From Actinophytocola sp036378875 (GTDB taxonomy: Bacteria > Actinomycetota > Actinomycetes > Mycobacteriales > Pseudonocardiaceae), in contig NZ_DASUVO010000081.1 of assembly GCF_036378875.1 (NCBI RefSeq), forward strand, positions 134,562-198,561: DNA of 64,000 nucleotides. Direction: 5' to 3'. Under the pieces are notes generated by a model. It was not told the DNA's origin. It saw nothing but the letters and a program-made list of their open reading frames with translations, and did no database searches. Below, in pieces: positions 15,947 through 23,201 of this stretch. The number at the start of each line of letters is the position of its first letter. Within the stretch, counting starts at the first letter, position 1. The position numbers and the translations under genes are program-made.

Positions 15947-16581
15947 CCCCCGTTGTGTCGGTGCTCGTCGTGGACGACCAAAGACTCGTGCGGGAGGGCA
16001 TCGCGTCGTTGCTCGACATCCAGCCCGGGATCTCGGTGGTCGGCACGGCGGCCACCGGCAGGGAGGCCGTCGAACAGGTGTTGGCGCTCACCCCGGACGT
16101 GGTGCTGATGGACGTGCGGATGCCGGAGATGGACGGCGTCGAGGCGGTCGCCGTCCTGCGTCGCCGCGCACCGGGCTGCCGGGTGGTGATGCTGACGACC
16201 TTCGACGACGAGGAGTACGTCGTGCAGGCGTTGCGTGCCGGCGCCGCGGGCTACCTGCTCAAGGACCTGCCCGCGGCGGAACTGGCCGAGGCGGTCCGGC
16301 TCGCGCACGCCGGCGTGACACAGCTCGACGACGCGGCGGCCCGGCACGTGGCGGCCGCCCTGTCCACCCACCCCGCACCGGCCCCCGCGGACGCGTTGAC
16401 CAGCCGCGAGACCGAGGTGCTGCGCCTCATCGCGGCCGGCGCCACCAACCGGGAGATCGCCGCCCGGCTGTTCCTCAGCGAAGGCACCGTGAAGAACCAC
16501 ATCTCCCGCATCCTCGGCCGCCTCGGCCTGCGGGACCGCACCCAGGCCGCGATCTACGCCCGCGACCGCGGCCTGCTCTAG
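15943..16581 (+). CDS. NarL/LuxR-family response regulator
   Basis: 212 aa partner of the adjacent kinase. The receiver domain has the acidic pair in VVDDQRLVREG, phospho-Asp in LMDVRMPEMDG, and the conserved Lys in LLKDLPAAE. The C-terminal LuxR helix-turn-helix is LTSRETEVLRLIAAG to NREIAARLFLSEGTVKNHIS. It overlaps the kinase by 4 nt. Likely targets are its own operon and the divergent membrane gene, through the palindrome at 14797. The 3' end meets the next gene tail to tail, sharing CTAG. Confidence 0.92.
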   Translation: MTPVVSVLVVDDQRLVREGIASLLDIQPGISVVGTAATGREAVEQVLALTPDVVLMDVRMPEMDGVEAVAVLRRRAPGCRVVMLTTFDDEEYVVQALRAGAAGYLLKDLPAAELAEAVRLAHAGVTQLDDAAARHVAAALSTHPAPAPADALTSRETEVLRLIAAGATNREIAARLFLSEGTVKNHISRILGRLGLRDRTQAAIYARDRGLL

Positions 16582-16934
16582 CGCCGCCGCAGCGGGTTCG
16601 CCTCCACCAGTTGTTCCGGCGCGGTCAGGCGCCACGCCTCGTAGACCAGTTCGGTCAGCTCGTCCGCGTCGATCCGCTGCAGGTAGACCACGACCCAACC
16701 GAAGCCGCCCGCGGTGAACTGGACCTCGAAGACGTCAGGGCGTTCGGACACCAGCGCCAGCTGCTCGGACAGGGTCTGCTTCAGTCCGACGGTCTTCGTG
16801 CGGGGCCAGTAGTAGCCGAACCGCTTGCCGCCCACGCTGAACGACGTGTAGTCCCGCGCCTGTGCCCGCGTCACCTCGGCGAGCTTGTCCACCATCCGCA
16901 AGAACTGTCTGTCCGGCACACTCACGTGGCTCAT
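16578..16934 (-). CDS. MmcQ/YjbR-family protein
   Basis: 118 aa from ATG 16934. The sequence has the YjbR/MmcQ pattern: a small alpha/beta protein with ARDYTSFSVGGKRFGYYWPRTKTVGLK, VFEVQFTAGGFGWVVVYL and a C-terminal LVYEAWRLTAP. Members are predicted DNA-binding-like proteins of unclear role. It is divergent from the PRPP synthetase gene and shares only 4 nt with the response-regulator end. Confidence 0.72.
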   Translation of the reverse strand: MSHVSVPDRQFLRMVDKLAEVTRAQARDYTSFSVGGKRFGYYWPRTKTVGLKQTLSEQLALVSERPDVFEVQFTAGGFGWVVVYLQRIDADELTELVYEAWRLTAPEQLVEANPLRRR

Positions 16935-16996
16935 TCTGGCAGGCGACCCGGCGACCCGTGCCGCTACTCTCGGCACCCCGAAGCAAAGGAGAGGCA

Positions 16997-17962
16997 GTGC
17001 GGGAGATCGCCGTTTTCAGTGGTAGCGCGCATCCGGAACTGGCGGCGGAGATCTGCCAGCACCTGGAGGTGCCGCTGCGGCCGGTGCGGGTGACGCGCTT
17101 CGCCAACGACTGCCTCGAGGTCCAGCTGCAGGCGAACTGTCGAGAGCGGGACGTGTTCCTCATCCAACCGCTCGTCACGCCCGTCCAGGAGAACCTGGTG
17201 GAGCTGCTGCTCATGCTCGACGCCGCGCGTGGGGCGTCGGCCGCGCGCACCACCGTGGTGCTGCCGCACTACGCCTACGCCCGATCGGACAAAAAGGACG
17301 CGCCACGCATCTCGATCGGTGGGCGGCTGGTCGCCGACCTGCTCGTCACGGCCGGCGCGAGCCGGGTGCTCGCCATGACGCTGCACTCGCCGCAGGTACA
17401 CGGTTTCTTCAGCGTGCCCGTCGACCACCTGCACGCCCTGCGGGAACTCGCCGCCTACTTCAGGCGCTACGACCTGTCGAACACCGTCGTCGTGTCGCCG
17501 GACCTCGGCAACGCCAAGACCGCGTCGCACTTCGCGCGGCTGCTCGGGGTGCCGGTGGCGGCCGGGGCCAAGCAGCGGTTCAGCGACGACCGCGTGGAGA
17601 TCACCTCGATCATCGGGGAGGTGACCGGCCGCGACGTCATCGTGCTCGACGACGAGATCGCCAGGGGGAGCACGGTGCTGGAACTGCTGTCGAAGCTGGG
17701 GGACCGGAACGTGCGGTCGATCCGGGTGGCGTGCACGCACGGGTTGTTCGCCGCCGGAGCGCTCGGCCGGATCGGGGGCCGGGCAGACGTCACGGAAATC
17801 GTCTGCACCAACACCGTTCCGATGGCCGAGCGCTCCGACAAGCTGACCGTTTTGTCTATCGCACCCGCGCTGGCCGAAGCCATGCGCCGCATTCACAACG
17901 GCGAATCGGTCAGCGCGTTGTTCGACGCGACTAGCGTTGCGGGTATGGGCGTTGTTGGTTGA
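16997..17962 (+). CDS. prs: Ribose-phosphate diphosphokinase (PRPP synthetase)
   Basis: 321 aa, the family's length. It makes PRPP from ribose 5-phosphate and ATP. Motifs are HYAYARSDKKD (ATP loop region), HSPQVHGFF, and the PRPP-binding loop VLDDEIARGSTVLE near residue 215. GTG 16997 is chosen because AAAGGAGAGG precedes it. Canonical enzymes read PYARQDRK and DDxxDTGGT, so this copy diverges and may be a paralogue of the housekeeping enzyme. Its 3' end overlaps a convergent membrane-protein gene by 32 nt. Confidence 0.85.
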   Translation: MREIAVFSGSAHPELAAEICQHLEVPLRPVRVTRFANDCLEVQLQANCRERDVFLIQPLVTPVQENLVELLLMLDAARGASAARTTVVLPHYAYARSDKKDAPRISIGGRLVADLLVTAGASRVLAMTLHSPQVHGFFSVPVDHLHALRELAAYFRRYDLSNTVVVSPDLGNAKTASHFARLLGVPVAAGAKQRFSDDRVEITSIIGEVTGRDVIVLDDEIARGSTVLELLSKLGDRNVRSIRVACTHGLFAAGALGRIGGRADVTEIVCTNTVPMAERSDKLTVLSIAPALAEAMRRIHNGESVSALFDATSVAGMGVVG

Positions 17963-18413
17963 CGATCGCGGTCGCGCTCTCACCGCTGTAGGCAGGGCTT
18001 TCCGTCGGCTCCGGCACGTTGGTGCCCTGTGCGCGCATGGCCGCCTCGTTGGCCACTCGGCGTGCCTCCCGCTCGTGGTTGACTTCCTCGAAGTTCTCGC
18101 GTTCGCGGATACGGGCCAGTGCGGACACCGCGATCCAGTGCGCGATACCGAGAACGATCAGGATGATGCCGAGCCGCAGGACGATGCCCTTGATCTCGGT
18201 GTCCGTGGGGAAGTCGATCGTGGAGAGCAGCGCCAAGACACCGAGCGTGCCGAGATGGAACAACACTGACACGAGCGTCGTCAGCGACTTGGCCGGTGCG
18301 TTGGGCGTGGCCTGCTGCAGGAAACGGCGGCCGTTGCGGTGGATGATCTGCCCGTCGAGCAGGACCAGCATGGTCCCGATGACGAGGAACGCCACATAGC
18401 TGTTGCTGTCCAT
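17931..18413 (-). CDS. Four-helix membrane protein, stress-promoter linked
   Basis: 160 aa with three to four membrane segments (YVAFLVIGTMLVLLDG, LVSVLFHLGTLGVLALL, GIVLRLGIILIVLGIAHWIAV) and a charged C-terminal tail after residue 120. ATG 18413 begins about 33 nt below a SigF/SigB-like promoter on the minus strand. No named family is recognised. Co-arrangement with the small hydrophobic protein on the other strand, behind an equivalent promoter, suggests a general-stress membrane role. Confidence 0.7.
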   Translation of the reverse strand: MDSNSYVAFLVIGTMLVLLDGQIIHRNGRRFLQQATPNAPAKSLTTLVSVLFHLGTLGVLALLSTIDFPTDTEIKGIVLRLGIILIVLGIAHWIAVSALARIRERENFEEVNHEREARRVANEAAMRAQGTNVPEPTESPAYSGESATAIVNQQRPYPQR

Positions 18414-18453
18414 GGCTTATGCACCTTTTCCCGTCCGGTGTTCCGGACCGTGG

Positions 18454-18479
18454 TTACCCGTTTACGTTGGTGGAAAACC
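18454..18479 (-). promoter_or_regulatory. SigF/SigB-like promoter for the 17931-18413 gene
   Basis: On the minus strand GGTTT (18479-18475), a 15-nt spacer, then GGGTAA (18459-18454). This matches the actinobacterial SigF / Bacillus SigB-type consensus GTTT-N14-17-GGGTA. Confidence 0.6.
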
Positions 18480-18492
18480 GCCCCCTCGTGGC

Positions 18493-18518
18493 GTTTCGTG
18501 TGTCTATTCCCCGGGTAA
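18493..18518 (+). promoter_or_regulatory. SigF/SigB-like promoter for the small hydrophobic protein
   Basis: GTTT (18493-18496), 16-nt spacer, GGGTAA (18513-18518). Transcription would begin near 18525, about 30 nt before the ATG at 18554. It faces away from the equivalent element at 18454-18479. Confidence 0.65.
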
Positions 18519-18553
18519 CACCATTTGCGGGCACACAAGAGAAAGGCACGTCA

Positions 18554-18724
18554 ATGCTTCCCCTGGTTCTGGTCCTGTTACTGATACTCGTCCTCTTCGG
18601 TGTCGGGTTCGCGGCAAAGGCACTCTGGATCGTGGCCGGCGTGCTGCTCGTGCTGTGGCTGCTCGGCTTCGTCATCCGCCGGCCTGCGGGCGGCGGGACC
18701 GGCGGACGTTGGTACCGCTGGTAG
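18554..18724 (+). CDS. 56-residue hydrophobic membrane protein (lmo0937-like)
   Basis: Short protein with two adjoining membrane helices (LVLVLLLILVLFGVGFAA and ALWIVAGVLLVLWLLGFVI) and a basic Gly-rich tail RRPAGGG..RWYRW. ATG 18554 follows GAAAGG; a longer upstream frame would include the promoter itself. It resembles small hydrophobic stress proteins of the lmo0937 type. It is driven by the SigF/SigB-like promoter at 18493, and a hairpin terminator follows. Confidence 0.72.
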   Translation: MLPLVLVLLLILVLFGVGFAAKALWIVAGVLLVLWLLGFVIRRPAGGGTGGRWYRW

Positions 18725-18740
18725 CGGACGGGTTTGACAG

Positions 18741-18769
18741 GTGGCGGTCGGGCGAAGCCCGGCCGCCAC
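18741..18769 (+). terminator. Hairpin after the small hydrophobic protein gene
   Basis: GTGGCGG-T-CGGGC pairs with GCCCG-G-CCGCCAC around a GAA loop; 12 pairs plus one T-G wobble, 16 nt after the stop. No strong T tract. Confidence 0.6.
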
Positions 18770-18838
18770 CGCCATGTTTGGCGACCGGCTTCCGGGGGCA
18801 CCCTGCGAGTGATTGTGTAGCCGAGGGGAGGGCAAACG

Positions 18839-19468
18839 ATGCGGACCGAGGATCCGGAAGCCCGGGCCACCGCTCACCAACTGGTCCACTGTGTACTCGA
18901 AGCCGACTCGAGCAGGCTTACCGAGACGCTGGGCACGGTCGTCGACCATCCGACTGGTGAGCTGCGCCCGTACGTCCGGGAGGTCGTCGCCGAGCTGATC
19001 AACGTCGCCACCGCGGCCGTGCGGCACACCGCCGGCCGGTTCGAGGGCAATGCGGCCTTCGCGGTGGACCTGCGCGACGACGACAACGACCGAGTCGGCA
19101 TCGACGAGCTGGACCCACCGGTCCGCGCCACGATCCGGGCGATGCTCGCCGAGCTGAACGGGAGCCCGGACGACGCGTCGTTCCAGCTCGACCTGGCCGT
19201 GCGCGGTGTCGACCGTCGCAGCGGCCTCGACACCGTTCGCCGAGCGCTCACCATGACGATCGGATTGCTGCACTGGAGTGAGCAGTCGGAGGGACTGGAA
19301 GAGATGGAGCACGACCCCTTCGCCGACGAGGCGGATGTGATGGAGCAGCAGGCCGAGGTGGTGCCGGAGGACGAGGACATCCTCGGCCCGGTCGGCACAC
19401 TCGAGGCAGACCCGGCGGACGTGCGGGAGCAACAGCGCGCGGTCCCGGAGGACGAAGCGGAGCGTTAG
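18839..19468 (+). CDS. Acidic protein of unknown function
   Basis: 209 aa, ATG 18839 behind GAGGGGAGGG. The body is helical (HQLVHCVLEADSSRL, EVVAELINVATAAVRHTAG), with an alternation of Asp and Leu around DLRDDDNDRVGIDELDPP. The last 60 residues are strongly acidic (EEMEHDPFADEADVMEQQ, EDEDILGP) and probably disordered. No membrane segment or signal peptide. I do not recognise a family. It ends 2 nt before the convergent acetyltransferase gene. Confidence 0.6.
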   Translation: MRTEDPEARATAHQLVHCVLEADSSRLTETLGTVVDHPTGELRPYVREVVAELINVATAAVRHTAGRFEGNAAFAVDLRDDDNDRVGIDELDPPVRATIRAMLAELNGSPDDASFQLDLAVRGVDRRSGLDTVRRALTMTIGLLHWSEQSEGLEEMEHDPFADEADVMEQQAEVVPEDEDILGPVGTLEADPADVREQQRAVPEDEAER

Positions 19469-19470
19469 AG

Positions 19471-20007
19471 CTACCAGACGTCGCCGTTTCGCCAGTCGCA
19501 CGCGAGCCCGGCGGTGAGGTCCACCGGCACGACCGGCAGGACGAAGATCCCGCCGTCCTCGTCCTCCGTGCGGGTGAGGCCGTCCACGGCGACCACCGAC
19601 GACGGCCCCTGCCACTGCTGCCAGCCGCGCGCCACGTAGAACGGGACGGCCATCTCCGACGAGGCCAGCGCACCGAGGTCGTAGGCCGCGCGGATGATGC
19701 GTTCCACCGGCGACATCACGAGCCCGCCGATCCCGTGGCGGCGTCGGTCGGGATGTACGGCGACGGCCTCGACGTAACCGGTGCGCAGCGCCGTGCCGCG
19801 ATGCAGGAACTGACGCTGGACCACGCAGGCGTGTCCGATCAGCTCAGCGCCCGCCCAGGCCGTGGCGTGCATGCCACCGAGTGCGTGCGCCCAGTCGTCC
19901 TCGTCGAAGTCGCCCTCGAACGCCGTTTCCAACAGGTCACGGATCGCCGCGATGGTCACGGCATCGAGGTCGGCGGTATGTGCGACGCGTACGGTGGTCA
20001 CGATCAT
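19471..20007 (-). CDS. aac(2')-I: AAC(2')-I-like aminoglycoside 2'-N-acetyltransferase
   Basis: 178 aa GNAT protein closely following the chromosomal mycobacterial AAC(2')-I pattern. It starts VRVAHTADLDAVTI, has FDEDDWAHALGGMHA, an acetyl-CoA loop GYVEAVAVHPDRRRHGIGG, then YDLGALASSEMA and FYVARGWQQWQGPSSV, and the diagnostic end LACDWRNGDVW. It would acetylate the 2'-amino group of aminoglycosides such as gentamicin or tobramycin. ATG 20007 overlaps the stop of the NUDIX gene (ATGA), so it is the last gene of a three-gene unit. Activity and native substrate are unproven; a cell-envelope or mycothiol-type amine is possible. Confidence 0.82.
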   Translation of the reverse strand: MIVTTVRVAHTADLDAVTIAAIRDLLETAFEGDFDEDDWAHALGGMHATAWAGAELIGHACVVQRQFLHRGTALRTGYVEAVAVHPDRRRHGIGGLVMSPVERIIRAAYDLGALASSEMAVPFYVARGWQQWQGPSSVVAVDGLTRTEDEDGGIFVLPVVPVDLTAGLACDWRNGDVW

Positions 20008-20510
20008 GACCATATCTCGAAGGGCTCGTCGATTCGCTCGCCGGCGAGGAACGCGGGCAGCAACTCGGGCAACCGGCCCGGGTAGCAGCGCTCGGTTGTC
20101 GCGGCCAGGTCCGCCGCCGGCCACCAGCGGGCGGACAGGTAGGCGTCGAGCTCGTAGTCGAGCTGGCCACTCACGGTGATCGCCGGCGCCACGCCCGCCA
20201 CCGGGGCCGTGACCACCACCTCGTCCTGGACGCGGCGACGGCCGCGGCTCAGGAAGGTGGCCGTCCTCGACCAGTTCGGGGGGCCGATGCCCGTGGCCGT
20301 CAGGCCGGTTTCCTCACGCAGCTCGCGGACGGCGGCGTCCACGTAGGACTCGCCGTCGTCGATCCCGCCGCCGGGCAGCTCCCACCACAGGCCGAACTCC
20401 GGGTGTTCCGGGGAACGTGTGTGGAACAGGAGAATCTGGCCATGCTCGTCGAGCACCACCAGCCGAACGGCCGCACGGCGTTCGACCGGCAGGTCGTCGG
20501 GGAGGTCCAC
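20004..20510 (-). CDS. NUDIX hydrolase
   Basis: 168 aa. The Nudix box GGIDDGESYVDAAVREL..EETG lies around residues 48-70 (start GTG 20510). Family enzymes hydrolyse nucleoside diphosphates linked to another moiety; substrate not predictable. GTG 20510 shares one base with the stop of the upstream gene (TAGTG). It overlaps the aminoglycoside acetyltransferase by 4 nt, so the three genes are co-transcribed. Confidence 0.82.
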   Translation of the reverse strand: MDLPDDLPVERRAAVRLVVLDEHGQILLFHTRSPEHPEFGLWWELPGGGIDDGESYVDAAVRELREETGLTATGIGPPNWSRTATFLSRGRRRVQDEVVVTAPVAGVAPAITVSGQLDYELDAYLSARWWPAADLAATTERCYPGRLPELLPAFLAGERIDEPFEIWS

Positions 20511-20971
20511 TAACCGGACTCGCCGGCGCGGCGTATCAGCGCGGTGCGGGTGGTGGCCCACCGCTCGTTCTCGGCGATCTCCTTGGTGGCGTGGAAGTCC
20601 ATGGGCCGCAAGGGAATGCCGAGCGAGTCACGCTTGTAGTACACGAGATGGCAGGTATAGACGGTGAAGTGGTCGTGCTCCTCGGTGTCGTGCACGCGCA
20701 GCTTGGCGTAGTGCGCGGCCGCCCCGTCCGCCGCGATCAGGGTCGCCACCCCGTTGCGGTCGAGGTTGGCCCGCGCGTTGGCGCTCACGATCGCGACGAG
20801 CAGCGCGCCGCGGTCGTCGGTGGCGAGCAGCTCGGCGTTGCAGAGCAACATGACGTGCGGGAACCCGTCCGCGTCCACCGTCACGAAGGGGAATGCCTGC
20901 TCGTCCCGGTCCGGTGCGGGCCAGGTCGCCAGCAGGAGCGCGAGCTCGACGGGTACGCTGATGACGTCCAC
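20510..20971 (-). CDS. Pyridoxamine 5'-phosphate oxidase-like flavin/F420-fold protein
   Basis: 153 aa. FPFVTVDADGFPHVMLLC, RANLDRNGVATLIAAD and KLRVHDTEEHDHFTVYTCHLVYY suggest the split-barrel fold of PNPOx-like proteins, although key cofactor residues cannot be assigned. It is first in the operon with the NUDIX and AAC(2')-like genes, from GTG 20971. Function unknown. Confidence 0.6.
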   Translation of the reverse strand: MDVISVPVELALLLATWPAPDRDEQAFPFVTVDADGFPHVMLLCNAELLATDDRGALLVAIVSANARANLDRNGVATLIAADGAAAHYAKLRVHDTEEHDHFTVYTCHLVYYKRDSLGIPLRPMDFHATKEIAENERWATTRTALIRRAGESG

Positions 20972-21067
20972 AAGGGAACTCTAGCGGGCGCTGTGCCAGC
21001 GACTGATTTTCCCGGTCCGTAAGTTAGAAAGTTTCAATCTGTCGGCACAATGAGTTATCGTGGTGCG

Positions 21068-22159
21068 ATGCTGCGTCGTCGGGTGCTCATGGCGCTGCTC
21101 GGTGTGGCGCTCGCCGGGGGTGGGGCCACAGCCGCGGACAACCAGGACGCGGTCGCTGTGGCACGGCAGGCGGCCGGCCAGCGCATCATCTACTCGTACC
21201 CAGGACTCGTCCCGCCGGAGAGCCTGTTCGCCCGCATTCGCGCGGGGGAGGCGGCCGGGGTCATCTTCTTCGGTGAGAACGTCTCGAGCCCCACGCAGAT
21301 CCGCGGTGTGGTGCAACAACTCCGAGCCGCGGCGGCACAGAGCCCCAATCCGAGGCCGCTGTTGTTGATGACCGACCAGGAGGGCGGCATGGTCCGCCGC
21401 CTGCCCGGCGAGCCTGCCTTGTCCCACAAGGACATCGGGTCGTCGGCCAACCCGGCGGACGCCGCGACGGCCGCCGGCAGGGCAGCGGGGGAGAACCTCG
21501 CCGGGGTCGGCATGAACGTCAACCTCGCGCCGGTGCTGGACGTGTTCCACGCGCCAGGCGATCTGATGGACCAGTTCGAGCGGTCGTTCAGCGCCACCGC
21601 GTCGGTGGTCGGCGACCTCGGCGCGCGTTACGTCACCGCGCAGCAGGCCACGGGTGTCGCGGCCACCGTGAAGCACTTTCCGGGGCTGGGCAAGGCGAAC
21701 GCGACCGACAACACCGACATCCGGCCGGTCACGCTGACCGTGCCGCTTTCGACGTTGCGGAGCGTCGACGAGGCGCCGTACCAGCGGTCGATCGCGGCGG
21801 GCGCGAAGCTCGTGATGCTCTCGTGGGCCACCTACCCGGCGCTCGACCCGGCGCGCCCGGCGGGGCTGTCCGCGACCGTCGTGCAGCAGGAACTGCGCTC
21901 CCGCAACGGTTTCACCGGTGTGACGATCACCGACGCGCTGGAGGCCAACGCCCTGCGGGACTACGGCTCCGCCGGCGACCGCGCCGTGCTCGCCGCCACG
22001 GCCGGCAACGACCTCATCCTCGCCTCGGCCCGAGACGTGACCCAGGGCGACCAGGCGGCGGACGCCCTGGCCACCGCCCTCACCAACGGCACCCTCGACA
22101 GCGACGCCTTCGGCGCCTCACTGACCAGGATCAACACCCTACGCACCAGCCTCACCTGA
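21068..22159 (+). CDS. Secreted glycoside hydrolase family 3 (NagZ-like) protein
   Basis: 363 aa with a signal peptide (MLRRRVLMALLGVALAGGGATAA). The catalytic-domain motifs are FFGENVSS, LLMTDQEGGMVRRLPG, NVNLAPVLDV and KHFPGLGKANATDNTD near residue 200, where NagZ enzymes have KHFPGHG. These point to beta-N-acetylhexosaminidase-type activity on peptidoglycan or chitin fragments. Only the N-terminal GH3 domain is present, as in NagZ. ATG 21068 is preferred over 21050 because it starts the signal peptide directly. Confidence 0.82.
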   Translation: MLRRRVLMALLGVALAGGGATAADNQDAVAVARQAAGQRIIYSYPGLVPPESLFARIRAGEAAGVIFFGENVSSPTQIRGVVQQLRAAAAQSPNPRPLLLMTDQEGGMVRRLPGEPALSHKDIGSSANPADAATAAGRAAGENLAGVGMNVNLAPVLDVFHAPGDLMDQFERSFSATASVVGDLGARYVTAQQATGVAATVKHFPGLGKANATDNTDIRPVTLTVPLSTLRSVDEAPYQRSIAAGAKLVMLSWATYPALDPARPAGLSATVVQQELRSRNGFTGVTITDALEANALRDYGSAGDRAVLAATAGNDLILASARDVTQGDQAADALATALTNGTLDSDAFGASLTRINTLRTSLT

Positions 22160-22163
22160 CCAA

Positions 22164-22251
22164 CCCCCGCGAGTCTCGCGTTCAGCCCCCGCGAGTCTCG
22201 CGTTCGGCCCCCGCGAGTCTCGCGTTCGGCCCCTGCGAGTTGCGTTTTCGT
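22164..22251. repeat. 22-bp tandem repeat, four units
   Basis: Three near-identical units of CCCCCGCGAGTCTCGCGTTC plus AG or GG (22164-22185, 22186-22207, 22208-22229) and one degraded unit. Each unit contains the small palindrome CGCGAG-T-CTCGCG. It follows the glycosidase stop directly. Confidence 0.85.
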
Positions 22252-22457
22252 GAACGCTCGCCTGCGCCCGGATCGGCGCGAGGAAGGCGTCCTTCACCGC
22301 ATTGCCCGGCCTGGGCGGATCCGCTGGGCGCCTCGTTCTCGGTGGTAGCTGAGTCGGGTTCATCCTGATGCTTCATCTACTTCCCCCAAGGCTGCGACCA
22401 AAAAGCTCCTATGAACTATATAGATGTCCGATTTTGTTGAAGGGCAGCAGCGGGCGA

Positions 22458-22534
22458 GGTGGGGCGGGCGGGCAGCGGCGGGCGGCTGGGCAGGCAGGGC
22501 AGGGGCGGAGCGGGCAGGGGCGGGGCGGGCAGGG
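22458..22534 (+). repeat. G-run low-complexity tract
   Basis: Runs of 3-4 G separated by C/A/T over about 77 bp, for example GGGGCGGGCGGGCAG. The strand has clear potential for G-quadruplex formation. Confidence 0.6.
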
Positions 22535-22633
22535 TAAGAGCGAGGCTCTGCTTGTGTCGGCAAGCTGGCTCTGCTCGCGGCCGGCGAGCCGGCACGGTCC
22601 TCGCACCGCGAGGACAACGAACGGCTTGGCCAT

Positions 22634-22665
22634 GGGATGTCCATCGACAGGTCGACGGACATCCC
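22634..22665. other. Near-perfect 32-bp hairpin
   Basis: Arms GGGATGTCC and GGACATCCC (9 bp), one A/C mismatch, then TCGAC/GTCGA around a 2-nt loop. It lies 46 bp beyond the stop of the minus-strand gene at 22711, so it may terminate the sigma-factor operon. Confidence 0.55.
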
Positions 22666-22710
22666 ACCCCCGGTCAGAAGCCTGTACTCGCCAGCGGACT
22701 GACGCCTCGG

Positions 22711-23178
22711 TCAGGCTGGCACGGGGTCCGGCCTGTTGACGAGTGCGACGTTCATCCAGAAGCCGGCCGAGGCGAGTATCACCAGCAGGGTGGCCATGGC
22801 CTTGTCGTCGTAGTGTTTCGTGGCCTCGGCGAACAGGTCGTCCGGTACGCGTTCCGTGCCGCGTGCGGCGGGCTGGAAGACGGCGTCGGTCAGTGCCAGT
22901 GCGGCTCGTTCGGCGTCGGTGAAGTAGGGGGCGTCCCACCAGGTGGCGACGGCGGCGATCCTGGCCTCGGACTCACCCGCCTTCCGCAGGTCGACCGAGT
23001 GTCGCATCACGTGGTAGGTGTTGCCGACGATCTGGCCGGCACGCAGGTAGACCAGGCTGCTCGTGGTCGCTGGCACCGCGCCGTTGGTGACGGCCTTGAC
23101 CAGTGTGCCGGCCAGCTCACGGAACTGGGGCAGGTGTGTGTTGACGTCGGGAATCCGTGGTCCCACGGTGTCCTCCAT
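22711..23178 (-). CDS. Carboxymuconolactone decarboxylase/AhpD-like protein (ECF41 target)
   Basis: 155 aa. The AhpD-like core has TSSLVYLRAGQIVGNTYHVMRHS, lacking the CxxC found in true peroxidase AhpD, followed by WWDAPYFTDAERAALALTDAV. ATG 23178. ECF41-type sigma factors are known to lie beside, and to activate, a carboxymuconolactone decarboxylase/oxidoreductase/epimerase gene, and this gene directly follows such a sigma factor. A TGTCACA-containing promoter lies at 23204-23232. The biochemical reaction is unknown. Confidence 0.8.
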   Translation of the reverse strand: MEDTVGPRIPDVNTHLPQFRELAGTLVKAVTNGAVPATTSSLVYLRAGQIVGNTYHVMRHSVDLRKAGESEARIAAVATWWDAPYFTDAERAALALTDAVFQPAARGTERVPDDLFAEATKHYDDKAMATLLVILASAGFWMNVALVNRPDPVPA

Positions 23179-23201
23179 GGTGCTGAAGAATGTTGTCGCC
23201 C

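Larger units (their letters stand above)
22160..22710. other. Gene-free, repeat-rich interval
   Basis: No convincing gene in about 550 bp. It holds 22-bp tandem repeats (22164-22251), a KDAF-type repeat fragment GGAAGGCGTCCTTCAC (about 22282-22297), an AT-rich patch with TATATAG near 22420, a G-run tract (22458-22534) and a hairpin (22634-22665). Frames crossing it are low-complexity or antisense and are not supported. Confidence 0.7.

Noticed and set aside
22164..22251. CRISPR-like array
   Set aside because: The 22-bp units are in direct tandem with no unique spacers and no cas genes nearby.
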